Positions 1-5,099 of a DNA stretch of 5,099 bases are shown piece by piece (position 1 is the first letter of the stretch; each line of letters begins with the position of its first letter). Both the position numbers and the translations under genes were made by a program. The notes below the pieces were generated by a model, which did no database searches, had not been told where the DNA came from, and saw nothing but the letters and a program-made list of their open reading frames with translations. This DNA is from Planctomycetota bacterium (GTDB taxonomy: Bacteria; Planctomycetota; UBA8742; SKZP01; JAIOTL01), in the NCBI GenBank assembly GCA_021106775.1, contig JAIOTL010000362.1:1-5099 (forward strand), given 5' to 3'.

Positions 1-569
1 AAGTTGTTGCAATCAGCACTGCAGGAGCAAAATCCAGTCCGATTTGGTGTTTCCAGACCGTTACAACAATACCTAAGGTTTTAATTAACGAAATTGACAC
101 GATAGCCACTGTCGATTGGGTCGAGATTTATAATGCTGATTCAATACCCGCTTCAATAAGCGGATGGCAATTCCAGACATATTCGGATAACAATAGTTCT
201 GAGGATGGTACATACCATTTCAGAGATTATTTTGTGCTTCATCCTGGGCAGGCGATTGTTGTACACGATAACCAGGCGGGAACTGTTGCTTTCAAGACTG
301 AGTTTAACTTTAACTGGGCGAATGCGACCTCAGCGGGTGAAGTTATTCTCAAGGGTCCGAAAAATTATGATACTGGAATCGATTATATGAAGTTCAACAC
401 GCTTTATTCACATAAACCAAGCGACCTGAACTGGTATGGAGCGTTGGTTTCGAATTATACCTGGTACAGCAATTTCTATCGAAGGAGTGCTACCGATACT
501 GATAATGCGACTGATTGGGGGGTTCGATATAGAACCGCTGACAAAGGCAGCAAGAATCCAGGGCAATAA
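1..569 (+). CDS. Secreted protein with C-terminal lamin tail domain (partial, 5' end outside window)
   Basis: The reading frame is open from the left edge (first full codon at position 3) to TAA at 567-569, giving the last 188 residues of a longer protein. Residues about 4-20 (AISTAGAKSSPIWCFQT) resemble the final strands of a fibronectin III-like domain, which in such proteins often end in a 'W-F-T' pattern. From about residue 26 to the end the protein matches the lamin tail domain (LTD) pattern: VLINEI (26-31), DWVEIYN (38-44), SGWQF (53-57), FVLHPGQAIVVHDN (77-90), GEVILKGP (112-119) and the closing 'R-x-x-A-T-D-T-D-x-A-x-D-W' (161-172) followed by KGSKNPGQ. In bacteria LTDs occur at the ends of large extracellular or surface proteins and are thought to mediate binding or anchoring; the substrate here is unknown. 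No sorting signal or membrane segment follows the LTD. A GTG at 234 lies inside the domain and is not a start. The domain call is fairly secure; the role is inference. Confidence 0.82.
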   Translation, partial: VVAISTAGAKSSPIWCFQTVTTIPKVLINEIDTIATVDWVEIYNADSIPASISGWQFQTYSDNNSSEDGTYHFRDYFVLHPGQAIVVHDNQAGTVAFKTEFNFNWANATSAGEVILKGPKNYDTGIDYMKFNTLYSHKPSDLNWYGALVSNYTWYSNFYRRSATDTDNATDWGVRYRTADKGSKNPGQ

Positions 570-714
570 GCAGCAATGATTAACCATGTAAGATTAAGAT
601 TTTTACTACGACATCGAGAAGAAATAGTTTTCTTCGAGAAGCCGCGATATTCCGAAGGAATTAAGCGTAAAAGACAGCATTGAATCTGATTAAACTAACT
701 TCTTAAGAATTTTT

Positions 715-783
715 GCCACAGAGTCGCTGAGAACACAGAGAAAATAACGAAACTGTCATTCTGAACGAAGTGAAGAATTCAGT
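715..783. repeat. Composite intergenic repeat, copy A
   Basis: The unit begins with a CCACAGAG...AACACAGAG segment (716-740), continues through AAAATAACGAAA and ends in CTGTCATTCTGAACGAAG then TGAAGAATTCAGT (753-783). Both halves match, from memory, very common intergenic repeat families of environmental bacteria (the 'CACAGAG' type and the 'TGTCATTCTGA..GAAG.GAAGAAT' type). The order of parts is repeated downstream in copy B, so this appears to be one unit rather than two chance neighbours. No transposase or target-site duplication is visible. Confidence 0.7.
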
Positions 784-805
784 CTTATGAGTTCTGTCTT
801 TTTTT
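774..805 (+). terminator. Possible rho-independent terminator of the LTD gene
   Basis: An 8-pair stem, AGAATTCA (774-781) with TGAGTTCT (788-795), one pair being G-U, closes a 6-base loop and is followed after GTC by seven T residues (799-805). The orientation would end rightward transcripts. The stem is weak (only two G-C pairs) and lies 205 bases after the LTD stop codon, so function is uncertain. Its left arm is the 3' end of repeat copy A. Confidence 0.3.
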
Positions 806-916
806 ACCATTAAGAACACGAAGAAAATAAAGGTTACTGAACCTGTCATTTTGAGTGAATGAAATGACCGAAGATTCCAGTATCCGCATTTCACAAGATC
901 AAGATGCACAATGACA
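806..916. repeat. Composite intergenic repeat, copy B, with inverted terminal motif
   Basis: Copy B repeats the order of copy A: ACCATTAAGAACACGAAG (806-823), AAAATAAAGG, then CTGTCATTTTGAGTGAATG (843-861) and CCGAAGATTCCAGT (868-881). Relative to copy A it carries short insertions before TGTCATT and inside the GAATGAAATGACCGAAG stretch. Beyond the shared part it runs on to AATGACA at 910-916, the inverse complement of the TGTCATT at 844-850; extending inward the two ends match as TGTCATT-N-TG. The 844-916 block is therefore a degenerate inverted-repeat element, as expected of a non-autonomous, hairpin-forming repeat. Confidence 0.6.
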
Positions 917-962
917 ATGAATACGAATAAAAGAGTTTTGCCCATTTAGCGTTGAAAATGCC

Positions 963-2771
963 CTATTTCAGCTTTTTTACTTTGTATTCATGATTGCGTT
1001 TTTTGAGAATCTGCGTTTTGATGATGTACACATCCTTGGTGGGTTTTGCAGCCTGCAGATTCTTCGGGTCTTTTATAATCGGTGTGTTCGCAATTTTGTA
1101 CACAACATCCATTCCCTTAATAACTTTACCGAAAATCGCGTGTTTACCGTTGAGCCACGTTGCTGATTCACCTGTCGTTATGAAAATCTGCGAGCCGTTG
1201 GTGTTTGGACCAGAATTTGCCATCGCAAGCAATCCCGGAGCATCAAATTTGAGTTTACTGTTGAATTCATCAGCGAATTTATAACCAGCATCGCCTGAAC
1301 CTGCACGAGGAGAGATTTTACCCTTGGCATACGGACATCCCACCTGAATCATAAAAGTCTTGATGATGCGATGAAATCGAATATCGTCGTAAAACCCTTT
1401 TTCACACAACTCGATGAAATTCGCAACAGTGTTGGGTGCTTCATCTTCGTAAAGCTCAACCGTGAAATTACCAACGTTAGTAAAGATTTTTACCTGCGGA
1501 TTCGTAGATTTTGATTCAACCTTCTTGCGCAACCCAATTTTGAGCTTTAGCGTCGTTTCCTTTTCGTTTCGCAGTACAATAATTGTCAGAATATCGCCGA
1601 CATAACGCGATTTCAGCAATTCACGCAGAACAGCCAAAGTTTCAATCTGGACACCATCAACAGATTTAATAATGTCGTCAGCCTGCAGACCCGACTTTTG
1701 CGCAGGTGAATCATCTTCAACGTCAAGCACCCAAAGTCCACCCTTGGCAAGCTGGTCAAGTCTAATGCCGATTAGCCCGTATTCATATGCATTAAGCTTC
1801 TGGGTCGTTTCGGGTTTTATCTCTGTTGGTTTGACTAATTTTTTACCGAGTTTGATATTTTTCTCGATTCTTTTGCGATTCCTGAATATCAACATTGTCA
1901 TTGTTGACTCGGGTTTCGCTTTCTTCACAATTTCAATCAGCTGTTCCGTGTTAGAAATGTTTTTGCCGTTACACATGAGAATTATATCCAGTGGATACAA
2001 ACCTGCTTTTTCCGCAGGACTACCCGGGGTTACCGAATTAATCAGTATTCCCTGATTTTTAGGAAGCTCGTAGAATTGCCTTAATTGCCTAGTGCTATCG
2101 ATAAGATTTTCCACTCGAATTCCTAGATATGCCTGATATTTCGGTGATTTAACTTCAGGAGTTTTGAGATTGTCGCGTTTTCTACGCAGCTCAGCAATCA
2201 TGTCCTCAATTTCTTTGTGTGCTTCCTTGCGTAAATCCTCGATTTTTTTGTCGACGTATTTACTAAGCTCTTTCAGCATCTTTTTAGTCTTTGCATCATT
2301 GTCCGGTTTATCTGCGAAAAATTTCTTCACAAGACCTTGAATATCGAGATTATCAAGCGTTTGCTCATTATTCTGTTCAAGGAGTTTTATGTACATTTTG
2401 AAAAGTGAGTGATTTTGTAGAGGTTTCAGGTCTTCGTCGATTTTATATTGCTCAACCTTTCTGAACCCGTCTTTTATCGCAAACCCAAGACTCAGAAGTG
2501 CAGACTTCTCATTTTTTAGTCTCATATAAGCACAGGCGACATTATACCAGCACGCGCCACGTGTTTGCCCCTTTTCAAGTGCAGAAATCAGAATCATGTA
2601 TTGCCCAATTGCTTCTTTGTACTCGCCCTTGTCCATGAGTTCAGAGGCGCGGTTCCAGCGTTTATCGAAATCATCAGGTAGGTTTTTTTCATCTGATTGA
2701 GCATAAACAAATTGGCTCAGCACGAGGATAAATGACATAACAGACAAAACAATCGAGAGTTTTTTTGACAT
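963..2771 (-). CDS. Exported TPR/PDZ/PDZ/cyclophilin peptidyl-prolyl isomerase
   Basis: The 602-residue product starts with a signal peptide (KK at 3-4, hydrophobic 6-22, cleavage likely after VYA at 24). Residues about 36-130 form TPR-like helices (SELMDKGEYKEAIGQY; CWYNVACAYMRLKNEKSAL). Residues about 160-203 are a charged, coiled-coil-prone helix. PDZ 1 spans about 214-311 (YLGIRV; SPAEKAGLYPLDII) and PDZ 2 about 329-416 (LIGIRL; SPAQKSGLQADDII). Residues about 426-590 are a complete cyclophilin domain. By comparison with human CypA, the catalytic-site residues are kept: R468 (FHR), F473, M474, Q476, A518-N519, Q528, F530, W539, L540 and H544. The expected role is cis-trans isomerisation of X-Pro bonds in envelope or periplasmic proteins, with the TPR and PDZ parts recruiting clients or partners; the latter is inference. 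A basic tail follows (591-602). The ATG at 2771 is supported by AGGAG at 2779-2783, 7 bases upstream. Transcribed divergently from pdxJ. Confidence 0.92.
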   Translation of the reverse strand: MSKKLSIVLSVMSFILVLSQFVYAQSDEKNLPDDFDKRWNRASELMDKGEYKEAIGQYMILISALEKGQTRGACWYNVACAYMRLKNEKSALLSLGFAIKDGFRKVEQYKIDEDLKPLQNHSLFKMYIKLLEQNNEQTLDNLDIQGLVKKFFADKPDNDAKTKKMLKELSKYVDKKIEDLRKEAHKEIEDMIAELRRKRDNLKTPEVKSPKYQAYLGIRVENLIDSTRQLRQFYELPKNQGILINSVTPGSPAEKAGLYPLDIILMCNGKNISNTEQLIEIVKKAKPESTMTMLIFRNRKRIEKNIKLGKKLVKPTEIKPETTQKLNAYEYGLIGIRLDQLAKGGLWVLDVEDDSPAQKSGLQADDIIKSVDGVQIETLAVLRELLKSRYVGDILTIIVLRNEKETTLKLKIGLRKKVESKSTNPQVKIFTNVGNFTVELYEDEAPNTVANFIELCEKGFYDDIRFHRIIKTFMIQVGCPYAKGKISPRAGSGDAGYKFADEFNSKLKFDAPGLLAMANSGPNTNGSQIFITTGESATWLNGKHAIFGKVIKGMDVVYKIANTPIIKDPKNLQAAKPTKDVYIIKTQILKKRNHEYKVKKLK

Positions 2772-2778
2772 GATATTT

Positions 2779-2783
2779 CTCCT
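2779..2783 (-). promoter_or_regulatory. Ribosome binding site of the cyclophilin gene
   Basis: On the minus strand AGGAG lies 7 bases before the ATG at 2771. It is the only good Shine-Dalgarno match nearby, and the ATG it serves opens directly into a typical signal peptide, which fixes this start. Confidence 0.8.
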
Positions 2784-2911
2784 AATACGTAATTATTAAC
2801 TAATATAATTTATACAGTATATAAAACCTGATAGTTTGAGAAACATTTTATGCGGATTATGTTTGAATCAAACAACATAACTCAAAAGTGCATAGAAAAT
2901 CCGTTGTAATC

Positions 2912-2920
2912 TGTTATAAT
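2912..2920 (+). promoter_or_regulatory. Extended -10 promoter for pdxJ
   Basis: TGTTATAAT is an exact extended -10 element (TG-N-TATAAT). No good -35 hexamer lies 16-18 bases upstream, which is normal for extended -10 promoters. Transcription would begin near 2926-2928, leaving a leader of about 19 bases that contains the pdxJ Shine-Dalgarno. Confidence 0.55.
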
Positions 2921-2933
2921 TATCAAAAATATT

Positions 2934-2938
2934 GGAGA
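2934..2938 (+). promoter_or_regulatory. Ribosome binding site of pdxJ
   Basis: GGAGA sits with GGAG ending 8 bases before the ATG at 2946, good spacing. It supports the start that gives the canonical LLLGVN-DHIAT N-terminus of PdxJ. Confidence 0.75.
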
Positions 2939-2945
2939 AAATAAT

Positions 2946-3788
2946 ATGCTTTTACTCGGTGTTAACGTTGACCATATTGCAACAATCAGGGAAGCACGCA
3001 AAGTTGACTATCCTGACCCTGTCGAAGCTGCAATACTCGTGCAGATGGCAGGTGCCGAACAGATAACAATCCATCTTCACGAAGACAGAAGACATATTCA
3101 GGATAGAGATTTGGAGATAATGAGCAGGATTTTGAAAGTACCTCTAAATCTCGAACTTGCGCTTAACGACGATGTCATCGCACTGGCACTAAAATATAAG
3201 CCTGAACGGGTGTGCATTGTGCCTGAAAAACGCGAAGAAGTTACAACAGAAGGTGGACTTGATGTTACGCAAAACACAAAGAAATTACTTGAAGTGATAC
3301 CGATGTTCAAGGAAGCGGGGATTGAAACATCGCTTTTCATTAATCCTGACGATGCTGCGATAGAAGCCTCTTATAAAGTTAAAGCTGAAGCAATTGAGCT
3401 TCATACAGGTGCTTTTGCCAATGCGAAAAACGAGAATCAACAGTTTGTTGAGATAGAACGCATCGATTCCGCCATTGAAACAGCAATCAGCCTTGCAGAA
3501 CCTTACGATTTCATAACGAAAATAAATCTGGGTCACGGATTGAATTATCAAAATCTGGCAATGCTTCTCGAAACAATACAAATTGAGTTTATTAGCGAGC
3601 TTAACATCGGGCATAGTATCGTCGCAAGAGCTGTTTACGTCGGGCTTGAACAAGCGATTAAGGAAATGAAAGAAATTATCTGGCGTGCGGAACTTGGGCA
3701 GAATATTATGCGCTCTAACGAATTTTATGATTCGATTTTCATGCCAGAGGAGGATTTCGAGGAAGAATCGCTTGATTCCGAAGAATAG
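2946..3788 (+). CDS. pdxJ: Pyridoxine 5'-phosphate synthase
   Basis: PdxJ catalyses the last ring-closing step of DXP-dependent vitamin B6 synthesis in the cytoplasm, condensing 3-amino-2-oxopropyl phosphate (from the PdxA step) with 1-deoxy-D-xylulose 5-phosphate to pyridoxine 5'-phosphate. The 280-residue product aligns along its length with E. coli PdxJ (about 243 aa, recalled): GVNVDHIATIREAR (5-18), YPDPVEAA (22-29), HLHEDRRHI-DRD (43-55), VPEKREEVTTEGGLDV (92-107), ELHTGAFA (151-158), LGHGLNY (195-201) and ELNIGHSIVARAV (218-230). Catalytic residues equivalent to E. coli His45, Glu72 and His193 are H43, E70 and H197, all present. The family normally ends near residue 248; here about 30 extra residues follow, finishing in an acidic run (nine D/E among residues 267-280). 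The next gene begins 1 base after the TAG stop, so the two are probably co-transcribed. No pdxA or other B6 gene is in the window. Confidence 0.96.
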   Translation: MLLLGVNVDHIATIREARKVDYPDPVEAAILVQMAGAEQITIHLHEDRRHIQDRDLEIMSRILKVPLNLELALNDDVIALALKYKPERVCIVPEKREEVTTEGGLDVTQNTKKLLEVIPMFKEAGIETSLFINPDDAAIEASYKVKAEAIELHTGAFANAKNENQQFVEIERIDSAIETAISLAEPYDFITKINLGHGLNYQNLAMLLETIQIEFISELNIGHSIVARAVYVGLEQAIKEMKEIIWRAELGQNIMRSNEFYDSIFMPEEDFEEESLDSEE

Positions 3789-3789
3789 G

Positions 3790-5022
3790 ATGTATCCCTT
3801 AATCATGATGCGTATTTTTACATATTTTATCGTGAGTTTTTCCATTTTTTGCATGGTTTCAAGTTGCACAAACGCTCCGATTGCAGATTCAGAGCGTGAA
3901 GTGCTTGAACCACGGGTAGTGAAAGCGATTTTGAAGGTTGGAGCAGCAAAAGTTGACGTCACTCCTGATTTGATAAACCTGAAAGTAACACTGGCGGGTA
4001 AATCTGGTATTAGAACGGCTACAGGTTTACTTGACCCATTATTTGTGAGAGCGATTGTTATCAAATCCAGTATGAAGAAGATTGGCATTGTCAGCATGGA
4101 ACAGCTTTTTATTACGACTCAGATGTATAAAACAATCGTTAAAAGGGTGGAAAAAATCGGATTCACAAGCATCATTGTGCAGGCGACGCAAACGCATTCG
4201 GGAGATGGACATTTTTCGCACAATTTTATTGAGCAGCGATTTAGAACCGGTAAATTTCATGCTGCATCATTTGAGAAACGTGTTATAGCAGCGGAAATCG
4301 CATTGCGCACTGCTGACGAAACTGCGGAGGAAGCACAACTCGTTCTTGAATCAACAAGGGCGGAATTCAACATGAACAATCAGACTGTCCCGTTTTATGT
4401 CAACAAAACAGCTTCAAGTAATGCAGGTGACACGACTTTCGAGCGCTTGATGTTTTTTTCGAAGGAAAACAAAGCTCTGATATGCCAAATGATAAACTTA
4501 CCTGCAAATCCGATGATCTTGTGTGTAAAAAATACAAAAATAAGTGGAGATTTACCCGGTAGATTGTCGAAAATTGCAGAAAATGAGTATCCCCATTCTG
4601 TCGCAACAGTTTTAAACAACGCAACTGACGATTTTATACCAAATGATAAAGTATTGAACATTTTTCTGAAAAGCGATGACATTGATGAAAACCTTGAATT
4701 TTATGCGAATAGACTTTACCGGCGTTTTTATCCTCGAAAAAAAATAAACAGCACTGTCGATTGGGAAAAATCATGGCAATATTTTCAGCATGAAGATTTC
4801 GGAAGTTTTGTTCGAGCAACATTCGATGATACCGATGTTTTTGAAATCAATGAAATTGAAGTTAAAACAACATCAGAACATATGCAGATAATAACGCTTG
4901 GGAAGCTTGCAATTGCAACTATTCCAGGAAAGTTTTCCGCATTACATGCCAAAGAGTTTTATGAATATGCAAAAATAATGAATCTCGCTTATGCCTGGTA
5001 TTTACCAAGTTTTTATGATTAG
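3790..5022 (+). CDS. Neutral/alkaline ceramidase-like lipoprotein with degenerate metal site
   Basis: The 410-residue product begins with a short hydrophobic signal ending in the lipobox VSSC (C26), so it is probably a lipoprotein. The rest follows the neutral/alkaline non-lysosomal ceramidase N-terminal pattern: VGAAKVDVTPD (50-60), LLDPLFVRAIVI (80-91), GIVSMEQLFI (99-108), IIVQATQTHSGDG (128-140), INLPANPMIL (235-244), ISGDLPGRL (251-259), NNATDDFIPN (276-285), LGKLAIATIPGKF (370-382) and AYAWYLP (400-406). Several residues that bind zinc in true ceramidases differ: HTHSG reads QTHSG (Q134), the A-x-H-P histidine is N240, and the PGE glutamate is K381. Enzyme activity is therefore doubtful; a binding or structural role is possible. 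It ends soon after the Y-x-P motif, so the usual C-terminal part is short or absent. Start uncertain: ATG 3790 (1 base after pdxJ stop), TTG 3772 with AGGAAG at 3760-3765, or ATG 3805/3808. The frame also extends upstream inside pdxJ to 3685, but that part looks non-coding. Confidence 0.75.
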   Translation: MYPLIMMRIFTYFIVSFSIFCMVSSCTNAPIADSEREVLEPRVVKAILKVGAAKVDVTPDLINLKVTLAGKSGIRTATGLLDPLFVRAIVIKSSMKKIGIVSMEQLFITTQMYKTIVKRVEKIGFTSIIVQATQTHSGDGHFSHNFIEQRFRTGKFHAASFEKRVIAAEIALRTADETAEEAQLVLESTRAEFNMNNQTVPFYVNKTASSNAGDTTFERLMFFSKENKALICQMINLPANPMILCVKNTKISGDLPGRLSKIAENEYPHSVATVLNNATDDFIPNDKVLNIFLKSDDIDENLEFYANRLYRRFYPRKKINSTVDWEKSWQYFQHEDFGSFVRATFDDTDVFEINEIEVKTTSEHMQIITLGKLAIATIPGKFSALHAKEFYEYAKIMNLAYAWYLPSFYD

Positions 5023-5099
5023 CATTGTTGACATAATTGTTAAATGAACACCAAAAATCCCATAAATCGTAAAATCGAATTCAGAAATAAAAACAACCT
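5023..5099. other. Right-edge sequence, no supported gene
   Basis: A frame opening with ATG at 5044 stays open to the window edge (MNTKNPINRKIEF...), but no Shine-Dalgarno precedes it and the sequence is too short to judge. A TTGACA at 5028-5033 has no -10 partner at normal spacing. Two minus-strand frames are also open from the edge and end within this stretch; the composition is AT-rich enough for this to be chance. No terminator hairpin is visible after the stop at 5022. Confidence 0.4.

Larger units (their letters stand above)
570..962. other. Intergenic region between convergent genes, repeat-bearing, no gene
   Basis: These 393 bases separate the LTD gene (+) from the cyclophilin gene (-). 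I see no credible coding sequence. The first part (570-714) is plain AT-rich sequence with an imperfect hairpin at 614-637 (TCGA...TCGA arms, plus AGAAA/TTTCT after a 2-base bulge) that lacks a T tract. The second part (715-916) is a cluster of diverged composite repeats with one hairpin plus T tract, annotated separately. An 80-codon minus-strand frame at 703-945 is made almost entirely of this repeat and looks spurious. Confidence 0.75.
2772..2945. promoter_or_regulatory. Divergent intergenic control region with two palindromes
   Basis: This 174-base AT-rich region carries the upstream sequences of both the cyclophilin gene (-) and pdxJ (+). Two similar palindromes lie in its middle: GTTTGAGAAAC (2834-2844; GTTT/AAAC arms) and the perfect TGTTTGAATCAAACA (2860-2874). 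Their centres are 28 bases apart. A further CTCAAA at 2881-2886 is the inverse complement of TTTGAG at 2835-2840. For the minus strand, candidate -10 boxes are TATACT (2816-2821) and TATATT (2802-2807), without a convincing -35. The palindromes could be operator half-sites, but no regulator gene is present and AT-rich DNA yields such motifs by chance. Confidence 0.4.

Noticed and set aside
205..390. 61-codon plus-strand frame overlapping the LTD gene
   Set aside because: Out of frame with the LTD protein, whose domain motifs continue unbroken through this stretch.
715..916. CRISPR array
   Set aside because: Only two diverged units, no constant repeat length or unique spacers, and no cas genes in the window.
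994..1284. 96-codon plus-strand frame inside the cyclophilin gene
   Set aside because: Lies opposite the cyclophilin domain, whose active-site motifs read clearly on the minus strand.
1672..2055. 127-codon plus-strand frame inside the cyclophilin gene
   Set aside because: Antisense shadow of the PDZ-coding region, no ribosome site and no family resemblance.
3748..3753. Perfect AGGAGG inside the pdxJ tail as ribosome site
   Set aside because: It is 36 bases from the ATG at 3790 and no start codon in a useful frame lies 5-10 bases downstream; Glu codons explain it.
3685..3789. Upstream extension of the lipoprotein frame to an ATG at 3685
   Set aside because: Its 35 extra residues overlap pdxJ out of frame and would bury the lipoprotein signal; the signal and lipobox demand a start near 3772-3808.
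3285..4097. 270-codon open frame on the minus strand across the pdxJ/lipoprotein junction
   Set aside because: It is antisense to two well-supported genes and has no recognisable domain; its length reflects the codon use of pdxJ on the other strand.
5044..5099. Start of another gene at the right edge
   Set aside because: Only 18 codons visible, no Shine-Dalgarno, composition typical of AT-rich intergenic sequence; cannot be supported.

Overview
The window reads as AT-rich bacterial chromosome. It has a diderm-like character: one Sec-exported protein with a clean signal peptidase I signal, one lipoprotein with a lipobox, and the tail of a large secreted lamin-tail-domain protein. The DXP-dependent vitamin B6 enzyme PdxJ is present. 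The intergenic repeats belong to the widespread 'TGTCATTCTGA-CGAAGTGAAGAAT' and 'CCACAGAG..CACAGAG' types seen in many environmental bacteria. No marker here fixes the phylum; something like Cloacimonadota, Riflebacteria, Planctomycetes or Bacteroidota relatives would fit, but that is a guess.

Layout. Positions 1-569 (+) hold the C-terminal part of a secreted protein: the end of a probable fibronectin III-like domain, then a lamin tail domain. Positions 570-962 are non-coding and hold two diverged copies of a composite repeat plus a weak terminator-like hairpin. Positions 963-2771 (-) encode a 602-residue exported protein with TPR, coiled-coil, PDZ, PDZ and cyclophilin regions in that order, convergent with the first gene. 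Positions 2772-2945 are a divergent intergenic region with an extended -10 promoter for the rightward genes and two similar GTTTGA-type palindromes. Positions 2946-3788 (+) are pdxJ with an acidic C-terminal tail. Starting 1 bp after the pdxJ stop, 3790-5022 (+) encodes a lipoprotein of the neutral/alkaline ceramidase-like superfamily in which most zinc-ligand motif positions are substituted. The last 77 bases hold no supported gene.

How the genes relate. pdxJ and the ceramidase-like lipoprotein look like a two-gene transcript, though no functional link is evident. The cyclophilin protein is probably a cell-envelope folding factor. I did not find a clearly new multi-gene system. The most unusual items are the apparent pseudo-ceramidase, the TPR/PDZ/PDZ/cyclophilin fusion, and the repeat cluster between the convergent genes.
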